From: Glycine soja
Taxonomy: Eukaryota; Streptophyta; Magnoliopsida; Fabales; Fabaceae
Reading direction: 5' to 3'
DNA: 64,000 bases
NCBI RefSeq assembly: GCF_004193775.1
Contig: NC_041002.1
Span: 868,001-932,000 of the forward strand
The notes beneath the pieces are model-generated. The model did no database searches, was not told the DNA's origin, and was given only the letters and a program-made list of their open reading frames with translations. Shown here in pieces: positions 48,630-61,875 of the stretch. Position 1 is the stretch's first letter, and every line of letters begins with the position of its first letter. A program made the position numbers and the translations under genes.

Positions 48630-50569
48630 GGAATTCACGAGCCCTAAGAGGGTTGGGCAAGCAAATGAATGATAGGGTTGTTTTGTATGCTTTTGCTTTA
48701 CATGGAAGTTGGATTGGAATTTACTAGAAGGTCTCCATGATGGGAACTAATAATAGAAGACTTGTTAGTTCCCAACGGTTAGCATTTGCCGTAGAGACTA
48801 AGTTTGTCATAATAACACAACACAACCACATAATCTTTGCCGTCTAATATTGTGATTTCTGTAACATGGTATGCGTGTGTTGACCATAGTCAATTTTCAG
48901 ACACGTACTATTGAAATAAATTATTCCTCTATTAAAATAAAGAGTTTTTGAAGATGTTAGTTGACCCCTGAAAGAAAAAGAAAGAAGTGTAAATATGATA
49001 GGTGACATAATTTGATAGAAAAAAAAATAAAGAGAACATTAGGTTATCAATTGAGTTTTGGAATTTATGATTCTCAAATTATATGTGATTTTTATTTGAG
49101 TTCGTAACACTCTTTGTTTCCGTAAAACAGAGATAAGATTGTTTTGTCACTAAAAAATATAAATAGATATTATTGAAATGTTTTAAAACAAATATTAACC
49201 CCTTTAATAATCAATAATCAACAAACAAATAAAAATTTCCCCCTCTTAATAGGCGCGGAGGTGTACGTATATTGTCCACACTTGCTATTCTTGTCGAGCC
49301 TACTCAATCGTCGAAAGTTCGAACTGTACAAGCAAAACAGTACACCTTTAAACAAGGTTCTGAATTTCTGATAGATGAATTGGGTTAGGTATTAAATTTT
49401 ATCAAATGAGAAATTTTGATAAGTTGTTTGCATTGATTACTTTTTTTCTCTCTGTTTTGCTATTTCAGACCTAAGAAGACAGGATTAAATTTGATTTTGT
49501 AACCCTTCAATAAGTATTTTCGGGTGCTGAACGTGTTTTTGGAAAATATATTTAATTTCATGGCATATTTTATTATTCACCAAAATATGTTTTCATATTA
49601 AAAATTTTGTCTAAAAACACAATTTTGTAAAAATAAGACTTGGACTATTTTTACAAACTCAATTTATAAACTTAAATTTAATAAAAACTTAAGTTTTAAA
49701 ACTTTAATCTAGACATGGTGTTCTTGGTTAAGTAAGTTTTTCTATATATATATATCCATCATTTGCAATTTGTTAACCTTTAATTTGGGCTCCTTTATTT
49801 GCTTAGGTAATTGTTTAATATTAATTATGCCTATATTTCACAAAACATTTTAATTATATTTTAGTTTTTTTGTCAAAAAACTTATTTATTTATTCGATAA
49901 ATAATATTTTTTAGCAACTTTATTAGTAATTTTTAATATATTTTGAAATCCTACCAGAAGTAGAATTTTTCAAGAAACTAGTTTCTGATTTTTAACTTTT
50001 TATATTTTTTATTTTATTATCAATATATTTATTCAATTTTTTAATTATTTTTTTAAATAAATCATAATTTTATTATTTTTCTGTCATTTTATATTTTTTA
50101 ATTACTTCAACAAATAATTATATTAAACACTTATAATTTAATAAACTAACTTTTTAACTTTCATCATTAACTTATAACTTTTAGTTATCAACTAGTTTTT
50201 TTACTTTTAACTAATTTTTTAATTTTTAATTAACTTTTCAGTTAATTTTATTAAATATAACCTAGTTACCCACCACAGTTCATTTTAATGGAATGACATT
50301 ACCCCTAAATGCAATGAGCTTATGATAACATCTTTGCGTTCTTCATTTTGTTGCTATAGGTTTCAATCAAAATTAGACTATGACCGCAACAATGCCATTT
50401 GAGATTAGAAAAAAATTTGATATGCCACACATCTCTCCAACTTTGTTTAGGGATTGCTTAAATTAGATGCTCTTCAATAGTGTCTACTCTAGGAACTTCA
50501 TTCTGCTTGATCAGGTGAACCTATAGCCAACGAAACAACAATCTTGCAAATCACAAGCATTAATGGTTG

Positions 50570-50570
<1 letters not shown>
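48630..50570. other. AT-rich intergenic region
   Basis: There is no supported gene. Most of 49550-50270 is very low-complexity A+T with many short repeats. I see no clear transposon ends. Confidence 0.45.

Positions 50571-50574
<4 letters not shown>

Positions 50575-50628
<54 letters not shown>
50575..50628. repeat. (TA)n microsatellite at the edge of the TRIM element
   Basis: About 26 TA units directly precede the 5' LTR remnant of the adjacent TRIM. Confidence 0.9.
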
Positions 50629-50630
<2 letters not shown>

Positions 50631-50631
50631 C

Positions 50632-50975
50632 ATGAAGTCGATCAATAGTAAAAGTAATTTCACATTAAAATATATAAGTGAGGGACAACCCTCACCCATT
50701 GAACTAACTTTTAAGACTGAGTTAGACCCCAATTTTCTACTTGGTATTAGAGCCAGTTTTGATCCTGGGACCATGCTTCCATTAGTTCTAGCTTTGTGGT
50801 GACAAACACCAATCATTTATTGTTTACGCCCTGAGTCCAGGAAGTGCTTGGCGTGAGGGAAATAATTAAAGTCCCACATCGACTAAAAGTAATCCCACAT
50901 TAGAATATATAAGTGAGGGACAACCCTTACCTTTTGAACTAACTTTTAGAGTTGAGTTAGGTCCCAATTTTCTAC
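50632..50975 (+). mobile_element. TRIM-type retroelement with two small LTRs
   Basis: The 5' LTR (about 50634-50740) and 3' LTR (about 50866-50975) share GTGAGGGACAACCCT, TGAACTAACTTTTA and CCCAATTTTCTAC. Directly after the 5' copy comes TTGGTATTAGAGCC (50741-50754), the initiator-tRNA-Met primer-binding site with one change. A purine-rich stretch, GCGTGAGGGAAATAA, precedes the 3' copy. The interior is only about 125 bp and non-coding, as in TRIMs. The 5' LTR is shorter than expected at its left, next to the TA repeat. Confidence 0.72.
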
Positions 50976-51146
50976 TAAGAGAACTGGAATGAGTGATTGT
51001 GTGAGTGTCAATGATAACATGGGTGTTTTATGTGGAACAACACATGATGATTGGAAGAGATGATGGTGGTTGTTACGGTGGAGTATATATATGGAAGAAG
51101 ATGGGTTTGCAAGTGGAGAGTGAGGACAAGGAGTGGTGGATTCCAT
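50946..51146 (-). other. Unrecognised 66-codon open frame abutting the TRIM
   Basis: The frame begins MESTTPCPHSPLANPSSS and its last residues (VENWDLTQL) lie inside the TRIM 3' LTR, so the present stop is supplied by the retroelement. The part outside the element (about 57 codons) has Ser/Pro/His-rich composition and no domain I know. It may be a gene fragment cut by the insertion, or chance. Confidence 0.25.
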
Positions 51147-53191
51147 GAATTTTAATTTTCTTTATTTTATATCCCCTGATAGGACCAATCATTAATGAAG
51201 GACACATATATAAGTTAGCTTGAAAATGTTTTTAATGTTATTTTGATTAAAAATTCATTGAAATTATTAATTTGATAACACTTCACATTTTTTTTTTATC
51301 AATATCAAATTATACATCCTTACTCAACCAACTAAACTACATTACACATTTATTAACATAATTACTATGACAATGTCTTACAATTTTAAGGAAACAAAAA
51401 GATATTTTACTCTTATCTCAAAAACAAAATATTTCAGTCTTAATTAAATACTGGATAAAAAATATTGTAATTATTCAAGAATGACCGTTGCTTCTTTCAA
51501 ATTTTCTATGGTACAGATCAGGATGGTAGTACTACTACTAATAAGACTCCAAATAAAACTTTCTGCCTTCCTTGCTCAACCACAACCATAGAGCCATTCT
51601 CTCTTTTCTCTTTTCCAAATTGAAAGTGTTGTTTTATCATATATGGTACATAGAATGGCCACTCTGGTCCTCAATTCGTTAAACTCCACACATTTAAGAG
51701 GAGAAAGTACGCCCTACTAAGACAACACATGCATCTCGCTTTCCATGCCCAACAATACGACCACAATTACAGTATGCGATTTAAAGTTATGGTAAAAAAA
51801 ATTGTTAACATAAAGTTTTATTTTTTAAATCAATGTCTAATGTATACTAATTAGCATTTGTCTCGCTGCTCAACTTCTCTATATTGCTATTACCTAAAGC
51901 TCAGTTGGTGGGTCAAAATAATACATTATGGACGAGAATTAACGAGGTGATGAAAGAAGAAAGAATGAAAAGAAAATGGTTTTTCCTTAATGGAAAGTTG
52001 AAAAACTTTAGAGAAAGAGACACATTCATATTTTAACCCTGGCATATCATCACAAGGTAGACAATTAGTAATAGACCATTGCTTAATTCTCTCATCAAAA
52101 TGATTAATTAAACTTGCCAATTGTCAAGCAAACATGACTAGTTAAAAATATTCAGATATTTTCTCCTAAATTATTGGTTGTCTCCTAAATCTTGTCATTG
52201 AAGGAAGTCTTTTAATTGTAATGCATCTACTTTTCAGGACTTTTTCTAAATAGAATGCTTTACACTTAAGTTTTTATGGTGGCCTCAGTTTATAATTTAT
52301 CGGCCTTCTGTAATTGTTTGCCATTTGGCTGGCTCATGCATCTGCCACGAAAAAATTGGTGCTTATCTGAAAAAAAAAGAAAAGATTGGAACATTTTTAT
52401 CTGATAATATAATATAAATTATAAAAGAGTATGCGTGGTCCAGAGATAAAACCTAAGTTTCCCAGTGACGCTAACACAGCAACACTTGAAGACCCAAACA
52501 AGAACAGTCAGAGTTATGAGGATCTAGATTTGGTGTTGCGTTCCCATATCTGGTGCTGCATTCCTAGATCTTGTGTTGCGAAAACCCAAATGGGGGGTTT
52601 TGTTAATGGTTTCGAGGGTTGGTTTTAGGTTACAATTTCGAGTTTTGAGATTTGCTTTTGTTGACTTTGTTTGATGAATGATTCTGTGGATGTGGATAGT
52701 GACGGATTTTAATTACAATATGTTATATTAATTAATTTAAAATTTAAAAGTTATCAGAATATTAACATTTTAAATAAAAAATAAAATAAAATAAAAACAA
52801 AATTTTTAAAACTTAACATAATAAAACAGAATAATCATAAAACAATGAAAAAAAAGTGAGCCTACATCGATAATTTAAACCATTCATTTATAGTTAATAA
52901 ATCTAATTCATCTCTACGATAAATTTTTTTTCTAATTCATTTATTTTAAAAAATAAAAAAATGAATTGGATTGTTGTAAATAATAATTGTTAATAATTTC
53001 TGTTTTTATTAGATTATTTCATTATTAAAAATCAATTAAGTTGTTCTTTTTAGTTTGTTATATATATATATATATTCTAATAAAAGCTTATTTCTTCTTG
53101 TTTATGCTTTCCCATTAGAGTAATTATATAGATCCTATTACGAAGCAAGCTTAGAAGAGAGTTGAGTTAATTTATTTATTTATTTAATTTA
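51147..53191. other. Intergenic region with a GC-richer patch
   Basis: A GC-richer patch at about 52431-52640 contains three imperfect tandem units of about 20-22 bp (TTTGGTGTTGCGTTCCC, TCTGGTGCTGCATTCC, TCTTGTGTTGCG). The AT-rich stretch after it (52720-52850) resembles one arm of the long-TIR element at 61876-62510, so this may be a broken copy of the same family. No gene is supported. Confidence 0.4.
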
Positions 53192-53970
53192 GGGTATCTT
53201 TGATTTGCTAAAAAATAACAGAATGGACAACACAAAAATAATTGTCTAACGCTTGATTTAAAGAATGAATGAAGGATAATACGAAATAAAAAATGATAGA
53301 TTAGACCGTATCTAAAAATCTATAATTCACTAAATCTCGTATAACTTTTTGTCCAATATCTAATAAAAGTAAAAATATAATGTTATCTCTATTTTTTAAC
53401 TTTTCATTATCACACATTTTTTCTTTTTCTATATGGGTTTCCTTCTCTAAACCTCTCTCTCCAAGCATCGTACCTTGGTGGTCGCCGACGAGGACCATAT
53501 GGATTGTTGTTGTTTCCTTTTTACTTATTATTTATTTCTTTTCATTATTAATTTATTCAAATGTTCTCATTATTATCTTCCTCCTTCTTGTTATATTTTT
53601 TTTCTTTTGGCCAATTTCGACGAGGCTGCATCACGTCGTCGTGTCGCCACCGCCATCATTGTGACCTCGTGATAGCCTTGCATCGCCAAACCCTTTGCCT
53701 GGTGGCGTCATGGACCACGCATCTTCCGTGGAAGTGTTTCTCCTTTATTGTGTTGCTAAGGTGCTGCTAATGCACCTAGTATTTTATAATAAAATTTACA
53801 TTATTTTGTCACGTACATAGACACATCAAATAAAATACAATACAAAATTACTTGTATTGTACATTGACTACCACCAAAACAACTTATAGTATAAAAAGTT
53901 ATCATACGATTCAGTTATTTGTCCAGTAATATTTTATTTATCCTGTCTTTTTAGCAGATTAAACACACCC
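53192..53970. mobile_element. Harbinger-like non-autonomous element with GC-rich interior
   Basis: The left end GGGTATCTTTGATTTGCTAA and the inverted right end GGGTGTGTTTAATCTGCTAA agree at most positions for about 23 bp. TTA flanks both ends (53189-53191 and 53971-53973), as for PIF/Harbinger. The interior contains a distinctly GC-richer block (about 53440-53770, with GTCGCCGACGAGG and CGTCGTCGTGTCGCC) unlike the surrounding sequence. It has no intact frame and could be captured host sequence. Confidence 0.66.
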
Positions 53971-53973
53971 TTA

Positions 53974-54824
53974 ATGAGTGGAAATGATTATATCAAGTTT
54001 TGTTATCATTTATCAATAAGGATGAAGAATCCTAATAATATTCTCCTCTTTTTTTATAACAAAAATCTATTAAAAAAAACTATAGCTAAGTGAGTAAAAA
54101 TAATAATTACATTAAGTTATTTATAGGAATGAGAAATACTAACAATATCTTTTTTATACTCTTTTATTAATATTCTTCATTATTGGATAAATTATATTAA
54201 AAATTTATCAATTTCAGTAAATTTTATTTCTAAATAAGAAGAGAAAATAATAAGTAATAATCAATTATCTAGATGTGACTAACTTTTAACTAGTTATATT
54301 GGCTTTAAACTAAATCAAACAAAACCATAAATTATTTTTATATTTTAATCTGCATTGCGGGCACCCCTAGTAACAATGTGTGATAAGATGATATTGTAAA
54401 TTTTACATGACAATATATAATGAAATGATAAGGTAAATTTTACCGTGCAGTGTAATTGTGCATTTCAATTTAATCATATTCTTAAATAAATATTTGTTCA
54501 GCGTTTTTTCTTTCTTTCTTGCAGCCATGTTTTCAAATAGTAGGTGAGGCCGACCCCCTTATACTGGGCTCTATAAGCCCAACAGATAAACGTTTTCTAG
54601 GATTTTCTTGCTGCACTCAACATTTTTTTCAATACACCATTAATAAGAATTAGAAGGAAAAACCAAAAATACTCTTACATATAACTCTTACAAATTGATA
54701 ATCCTTATGAGATTTACGGATTATATGGATCCGTAAGAGGCTTATGGATTACGGATTATCAATTCGTAAGTCCCATGACACATATTATATTAAAAATATA
54801 TTTTACAAAATAATTTAAAATTAA
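53974..54824. other. Intergenic spacer with an internal hairpin
   Basis: AAATTGATAATCC near 54690 and GGATTATCAATT near 54765 form an inverted repeat around ATCCGTAA-like words, similar in style to the palindromes in the Mutator-like element at 23328-26457. No gene is seen. Confidence 0.4.
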
Positions 54825-54898
54825 TGACATATGCAAGTCTCAAATCTATAGTTTTTGTGTTATTAACAAGACATTCTAACCAACTGAGCTAATAGATT
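54825..54898 (-). pseudogene. Decayed tRNA-Ile (AAU anticodon)
   Basis: On the minus strand the 74-nt stretch lines up with plant nuclear tRNA-Ile(AAU) from end to end. Box A TTAGCTCAGTTGGTTAGA is nearly perfect and the anticodon loop TTAATAA keeps AAT. The T arm has decayed (TAGATTTGAGACTTGCATAT, where GGTTCGAGACC would be expected). The acceptor stem no longer pairs well. It is not expected to give a functional tRNA. It forms the outer left end of a foldback. Confidence 0.7.
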
Positions 54899-55232
54899 AA
54901 TTATGTTAAAAAATTTGATATATATATCACTAAAATTTCTAATGTATACTTAATACACATATAAGTTTACATAATAAATTTTGTAACAATTAATTTTAAT
55001 CTAATAATATTTTTTTATATATACAAATTTTAAATATAAATTTTACATATAGATTTAATAAAAATGTATATATGTAAAAAAATACATTATTAGATCAAAA
55101 TTAATTGTTACAAAATTTATTATGTAAACTTATATGTGTATTAAATATATATTAAAAATTTTAGTGTTATATATATCAACCTTAATTATTTTTTAATATA
55201 ATTGATCTATTAGCTCAGTTGGTTAGAATGTC
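54866..55232. repeat. Large foldback with tRNA-Ile 5' halves at both ends
   Basis: The left arm (about 54871-55020) and right arm (about 55078-55232) are inverted copies of roughly 150 bp, similar over most of their length (for example CACATATAAGTTTACATAATAA on the left against its complement on the right). Each arm starts with the 5' part of a tRNA-Ile: minus strand on the left, plus strand (55204-55232, GATCTATTAGCTCAGTTGG) on the right. The copies are therefore head-to-head. The right tRNA copy breaks off after the D arm. Confidence 0.75.
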
Positions 55233-58200
55233 ATTTTGTAATATTGTTCTTTTGAATATAACTATTAATATATATTTTAAGATATATTTCAATATTAATT
55301 AAAATTTACTAGAAATTACAAAAAATATATAAATAGTAAGACTCATAAATTTTTAGTTGTAAAAAAATTTCAATTAATAATAAATTTTTTATTAAAAGAG
55401 TGTACAACATGCATGATTTATTTTTATATTGAAGTAAACATATATAGAATTTGGAAGAAGAGACCTATAAACCAAGAGATGCCATAGGCACTAAGGATAT
55501 TTTGAGATAATGTGGCACTTTTTTAGAAGAAAATATTTTACCTGAATAAATTGTTAAGTTAAAATTATTTAGAATGGATGGAACAAATAATAAAAGTTGA
55601 ATAGATTATCGTATAAGAATGCAAAAAATAGTGCAGCTAGAAATAAACGTGCAGAGTGTGAAATAAATATTTGTATTAGATTAAAAACATATTTAGTACA
55701 ACTTTTTTAAAAGAAATAATATTTTTCTTTAATCAATTTTTTTTACAGAAATTAAAAAAAAACAATTACTTTTCTTAAAACTATGTACCAAATCATTATT
55801 TAATAACTTGTACAAATCAACCGTAGAAAAGATACGTGAAAAATGTATTGGCGTTTGTATTAAACTATTATTCGAATGAATTAAAAAAATACTTAGACTA
55901 GATTAAGAACGTTAAAAAAAAGAGACTTTAAAAAAAGAATCTTAATAAAGCTCTGCCTTAATTTTATAAACTTTTTATATTATACTAATTAATATTATTA
56001 TTACTTTAATATGTGTATTGTACAAAATAAATTTTTATTTAAATATAATTAAAATTAATTATAATAATATTTTTAAATATATAAATTATATTATAATTAT
56101 AAATTTATAATTATATATAATGGCGCGCGATAAACTCTGTTGATTTCTACTTTTCTTTTGATGTCTTTATCTCTAAACTGCACATAATAATTGATCTCAC
56201 TCTCCCAATGTCATTTTTATTCAAAGATTAAATTGTTATTAGCATTTTCTAATCCTCAATATAAGTGAAAAATATATAAAAGAAAAGGATTAAAAGTGAA
56301 TTATATTTTATAAAATTAAGAACGAAAATAAAAAAATTGTTGATTAAAAATTAAGACGACTTACACTTATAATATCTCTTGATTATCATTTTGAACTATG
56401 CCATTTATATCCTCGACTGATCCCTCATTATAATCTGTCTCTCCGAATATATTTTTCTCCCATTAGTTCAGATGACTTGGACCATAGCCCTCTCAAGCTT
56501 CGTAAAACTAAAAACTAGGTTTGGTTAAAGCACTTTAATTCAAATTTATGCACACACTTGTTAAATTATTTAGGGTTTCATCTTCGTGAACTTGCTTTAA
56601 GGCAATTTTCTCCTTAAGAGGGCCATTGATCATGATCATACCCACTCCACCTTTTTTTTATTAGTAAAGAAAATTCAATACTTTTTGGTGGTACATCCAT
56701 TGCATGCTTAAAAATTAAGATATTTGTAAAATCCCATTGTTTCCACATTTTACTTAATGATCACATTTCGAACGTTGTAATAATTAAATAAGTAGTTTAT
56801 TTATTTTTTAATCTGAACTTCTGGGCTCACAATTCAAATAATTAGTGAAACGTATGTCGGATAGTGCTAGCTGGGACCATCACATTCTTTTAATCTATCT
56901 GCAAATGAAAAGGCTGAGGTGGAAATAACCTATATATGTTTGAATATCCTTTCATTTTCCTCCCAACTTACATTCAGAGCAAAAATAACAAAAGTTACTT
57001 CTCCAAATGTAGGTTGAAAGTTTCTCCACCACATTTTCAAACATGCACGTAGCCATTTGAGATCCTCTAACATACTTTTTGGAGATCAGTTGTTTATCAC
57101 TATTATTTTGATTGTTCATCATAATCTTTTCACATAACTATGTTAGACATTAAATTGAGTTTCAATTTAAAGCAACATATATATAGGTTATTTTTTAAAG
57201 TCAACCTTTTTACATTGACAGCATTTATTCAAAACAATATCAAATAAAATTAGTACTTTTGATTAGTATTATTTTTAAGAAAAACCATTTTACTAACATA
57301 TTTTAAAACAAAAAAATCTAGACATAAATTATATTATAATTAATAAACCTTTTTTTATTTATCAAATTTATAATATACTTTCTATTCAAATTTATGTTTG
57401 AAAACTTTAATTGAAACATGAATTATATAACATACTAGCTATTTGCTTACTGGACACTGGTCTCACAGCGAGTACTAGACAAATTATTTCACAAGAAAAC
57501 AACAAAAGATGGGACTCTTACAGCTTGCTCTAACTTTATCAGCAGTAGTAACTACACCTCCCAATTCCTCCTGGTTAATTACAACAGTATCAACCTTTGT
57601 TGGGACTTGGAGATAATATCTTTTTTATTTCATAACAAAGTATGTATATATGATTTTATATAATTTTCTAATTGAATAAACAATTATCTTGCTTTATGAA
57701 TGCCTGCCATGTAAAATATTTACCATAGGAGGGGTGGGCTCCAGATATCAAGCAAGCTAATTGATTAATTACCTAATTAACTAAAAGCCAAAAAATTATT
57801 GCAGTTGGGGCCCTAGGATCACAAGGTTCTATGTATATCCATATATCTTGCATCTGAATATTCATATGTGTGAAAAACTGTAAATCACTGGTTAAATCAT
57901 TATAAGTGGAAAACAATCTATGACTTTGTCTGTGTGTGTACTTGTAGGAACAACCGAACAAGCACACTTTTTAATCAGTTACATATGTAGTTAGAAAGGG
58001 GGTAAAAAGTTATCTTTCTACCTCTCAGTCAAATCTGGTGACTATAGATGGAGGTTAATCAACATATCAATTAATCATTTGTATTTTCTCTATTCTCCCT
58101 ACGTCAGTGTATATAGTACCTTTAAGTGGCCCAAGAATCCATTAATTTTCTTATTTTCACATAGAAAACAGAACGTACCCCCACACAAGAGTGTGGGACA

Positions 58201-59242
58201 GTGAATGCTTAACAACCCCCTTTATATTTTTATCTTTCTACAGGTGTTAAATATAACATTGGAATTGCGATTGATAATTTTTCTTACAGTTTGTTTACAT
58301 GCACCCAAGTTTCTGTCAGTTTTGATGATCTACCACTAATATATATGTGTGGCTGACGTACAGCCAGCCACCCCCTTTGGCCTCCTCGTATTATATATCC
58401 TATTTCTAGGTAGTATTTTACTTTTGATATACATGCGCGTGATCCTTGCTGTCTGGTTTGTCTAATAAAAATGGAGAGTGGGTATCTCCAAAGCACCATG
58501 TTATGTCAACATCAAGTTCCAAGCAAATCACGCATGTCCGGTGTACTTGTTAAGAAGTTTTATTTGGGGCGTAGCTTATATATTTATTGGACAACTTTAC
58601 TTAATTATTTGCAGTCACAGTAAGTTAAAATAACGTTTATATCATGAAAAAAATAATACAACTAATGTGATAAAATGTCAAAATATCTTGATGTTGCAAT
58701 CACAATTGTAGACCGTAATTTACAACCAGACACCCTAACAAAAACTTGAGTTTATTGTCTTCATTCTTTTGTTTTCTTTGTTGGACTTTTATTCTCTCAC
58801 TCTCAAACCGCACTCCCTGACTAAGGTGACTATCAGACTATGAAACTTACTGATAACCTTAAACCAATAATAGATCAATGAGACTCATGACATCGACCAC
58901 TAACTCACATCGACCAATAATAGTTCACACACTATACCCGCCACTAACTCACATTTTTTCTTCAATTTCCATCACATAATATCCCTTTTAATTTCAATAT
59001 AAGTAAATGTCTAAACATCACATCGCTAATGGTCAAGACCATTAAACCGAATTTGGAGTTATCAAAGATAAGATAGAGAGTGAGACGACCATCGAGGTTA
59101 AGAATGAGCATACAACATGTACAATTTGCCTATTTATAATTATGCTCACGATTTTGTTGCTACAAAGTAAAAATGCAGCCATGCGACAATAATTGTGGCA
59201 ACAAACACTCTGAAAATCTTGATGTTAGAACAAAAATTACAT
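55233..59242. other. AT-rich intergenic region
   Basis: No gene is supported. The sequence is mostly low-complexity A+T. Slightly richer stretches at 56400-57130 and 57720-58560 contain only short unrelated frames. Confidence 0.45.
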
Positions 59243-59749
59243 GAGAGTTTCTATGGTCTCCTCAATAATTTGAAATTTTTGATAATTTTCTTTAACAGAT
59301 CAAATTACATGTTATTTTGTCATTAACTTTTTTTTTGTTTTTCCAAATCAGTCCTTGATTATTATTTTTAAAATTTTAAAATTGTAACTTTTTAAAATTA
59401 AAAAATGATTAAAGACAACTTTATAAGTCTGAATCCTAAAATAATTAGTTATTTTATACGCTTTTTATAAAAAATATTTTCGAGTTTAGGGTTTACAAAT
59501 TTCTTAAAATTGTTTATTAAGCATAGGTTTTATAAAAATCAATGAAAGCAATTAAAAAGATTTTAAGTTTGAGACTTCTAAAGTTATCTTTAATCATATT
59601 TTCTAATTTAAAAATTACAATTTTAAAAATAATAATCAAGGATTAATTTGAAAAAAAAATAATTATGAAAAGATAACATGTAAATTTGATTGACTAAAAA
59701 ATTAACAATATAAAACCCTCCAAATTATTGATACATCATAGAAACTCTG
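59243..59749. mobile_element. Long-TIR (Mutator-like) foldback element
   Basis: The ends GAGAGTTTCTATGGT and, inverted, CAGAGTTTCTATGAT open arms of roughly 200 bp sharing CCTTGATTATTATTTTTAAA. The flanking 9-mers AAATTACAT (59234-59242) and AAATTATAT (59750-59758) match at 8 of 9. The element is 507 bp with no coding sequence. Confidence 0.65.
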
Positions 59750-60897
59750 AAATTATATATGGTTACCGAGTTTTTTTTTTAAAACCTCCTTAATCGCATC
59801 AGTTTTTACATCCTATTTATTTACCCGAACAATGTCAGGTCACTGCAACAACAGGAAATTAAAGAGAAAAAAAGGTGATGTTAGCAAAATTATTATGATT
59901 CTATTTTATAAATTAGGTAAAATTAATGTTGTTCAATTTACAGTTACCTCACACACTATGTTACTAGGGTGACTGATTGTCTCATTTCTTTGGCAGTCAC
60001 TAATGGTTATGCTACCATGTTCACAAGTCAAAGTATTTATAATAGTGTAGAGACAATGTAACTTTGTTATTTACCAACAGTTCAAATCCAATATATTATC
60101 CATTGAAATCTTTAACAGTAGGGAAAAAATATGAGATTTAATTATATAGGAGTTTTCCCATATCTTTTAAGGTGTGCGAACAATACTTGATTGCTCTATA
60201 TATTCAGGCTACCGTTCTCTATAATATTCTGTCCAAATAAAAAAATTGAAACAAAGAGGAAATAAATAAGAGGGGAAAGAAATAAAAAAAAGATGGGTTG
60301 TTGGATTCTTGGATAGAATGATATAAGGAAAGAAATAATGGAGGAGTTTCTCTCTTTTTGTTTGGATAGAATTGTATAAAAAAATAGTTTTTTACCAATT
60401 ATTTTTAAAAGATAAGTTGAACCCAAAAAAAACGATTAATATATTTACTCAATTATCTTTTCTTAATACAACTTTTTTTAAAAAAATCTGTTATGAAAAG
60501 TTTTATTTATTTATTCATAAAAAATAAAAAGTCCTTGTCCCTACTCTCACATCACTTTTTTCTATAAGCAAAATATTTCATTGAATTACATATGTCCTAC
60601 TTTCACATTACTTGGGAAATAGGGGTTTTCCTTCTTTTTTTTTTAATCTCGCGTCAAAATCTCTCTCCTTATTTTTTTTCTTTTCAAACCATCACTGAAA
60701 TGTTAATATTTTCAAACTAATTTTTCTTTTCAATTTTCTTTCTCCCTATTTACATTCAAATAAATATATATGAGGTGTTTTTCCATGACCTTATTGAACC
60801 TTTTTGAAGAGTCTTATGTATCAGCTAAGCTAATGGATAAGTAAGTTTTCTTGTTAATTACTTAATTGGTTCCCACTGCATTAAGGCATAAAGTGGA

Positions 60898-60900
<3 letters not shown>
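59750..60900. other. AT-rich intergenic region
   Basis: No gene or clear repeat end is visible in this stretch. It is largely A/T-rich with pyrimidine tracts. Confidence 0.45.

Positions 60901-60974
<74 letters not shown>
60901..60974. repeat. (TA)37 microsatellite
   Basis: An uninterrupted TA run of 74 bp, the longest in the window. It is likely hypervariable and can extrude as a cruciform. Confidence 0.95.
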
Positions 60975-60979
<5 letters not shown>

Positions 60980-61875
60980 TTATTATACCTCATTAGAGCT
61001 TTGCTTATGGATGTAATCAATCCTTTTCCTTCCAGTCAAAAAAAGAAAATTATTTTCCATCATCTACTTTAGAATTATAAATTAGAATATTCAGCATATA
61101 TATAATTCAATTTCATTTAACTTAAGCAGTTAAGAACAGATTAGTGTTCAAATAATAATTTGTGCTTCCAATAATTTATTTGGCTTTTTCAATAAGTGGA
61201 CAAAGGTGCTAAGTAATAATTCCCTGCAATGTCGCATATATGGTAATATTGTTTCATCATTAATAATGTTTTCTTTTATTTATAATATTTAAGTGGGATA
61301 ACAAAAAGTTGTCTCTTTTGATTTTAGAAAGCATTTTTGAGATGCGTGTATGTAAAGAAAGATAAAATATAAGTGAGACTGTGAGAGGAAAGAATTTGGA
61401 ATACCTGACCAACAATTCAGTATGCATGGTTTAAAATATAAGTCGATTTTTGGAAAGAAATGAGGTGAGAAGAAACAGAAAAAAATTAACATGGAAATAT
61501 GAAAATTTCATTGTTTGTTTGTTTGAGAAGAAATATAGAAGAAAAAGAGTATCTTAAAAAAAGAACAGTCCTCCAATAATTGAATTTAATTTCACTCAAA
61601 TAAAATAAAATATACTTCCAATTCAAATAAAGTTAAATAGAAGAACAATTAATATATTCAAATAAATTAATAATAATTTTCTAAAGCGCCGAAAAACCCA
61701 CTCAAACTTGTCCACTGAAATGTGCTCCCAATCATTTCACTTATGTGCAATATGAAGGTACTAGATAGCCACCAGATTCTATGCATGATAAAAAACAAAA
61801 AAAAATAGCCACTAGATTCAGCTAAAAAATATTGCCACTTGTCATATATATTATTCCCGGCAATATCACGTGGAA

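Noticed and set aside
53380..53770. Overlapping short frames in a GC-rich patch as a possible gene
   Set aside because: No frame has a recognisable domain, start or splice pattern. The patch lies inside a Harbinger-like element.
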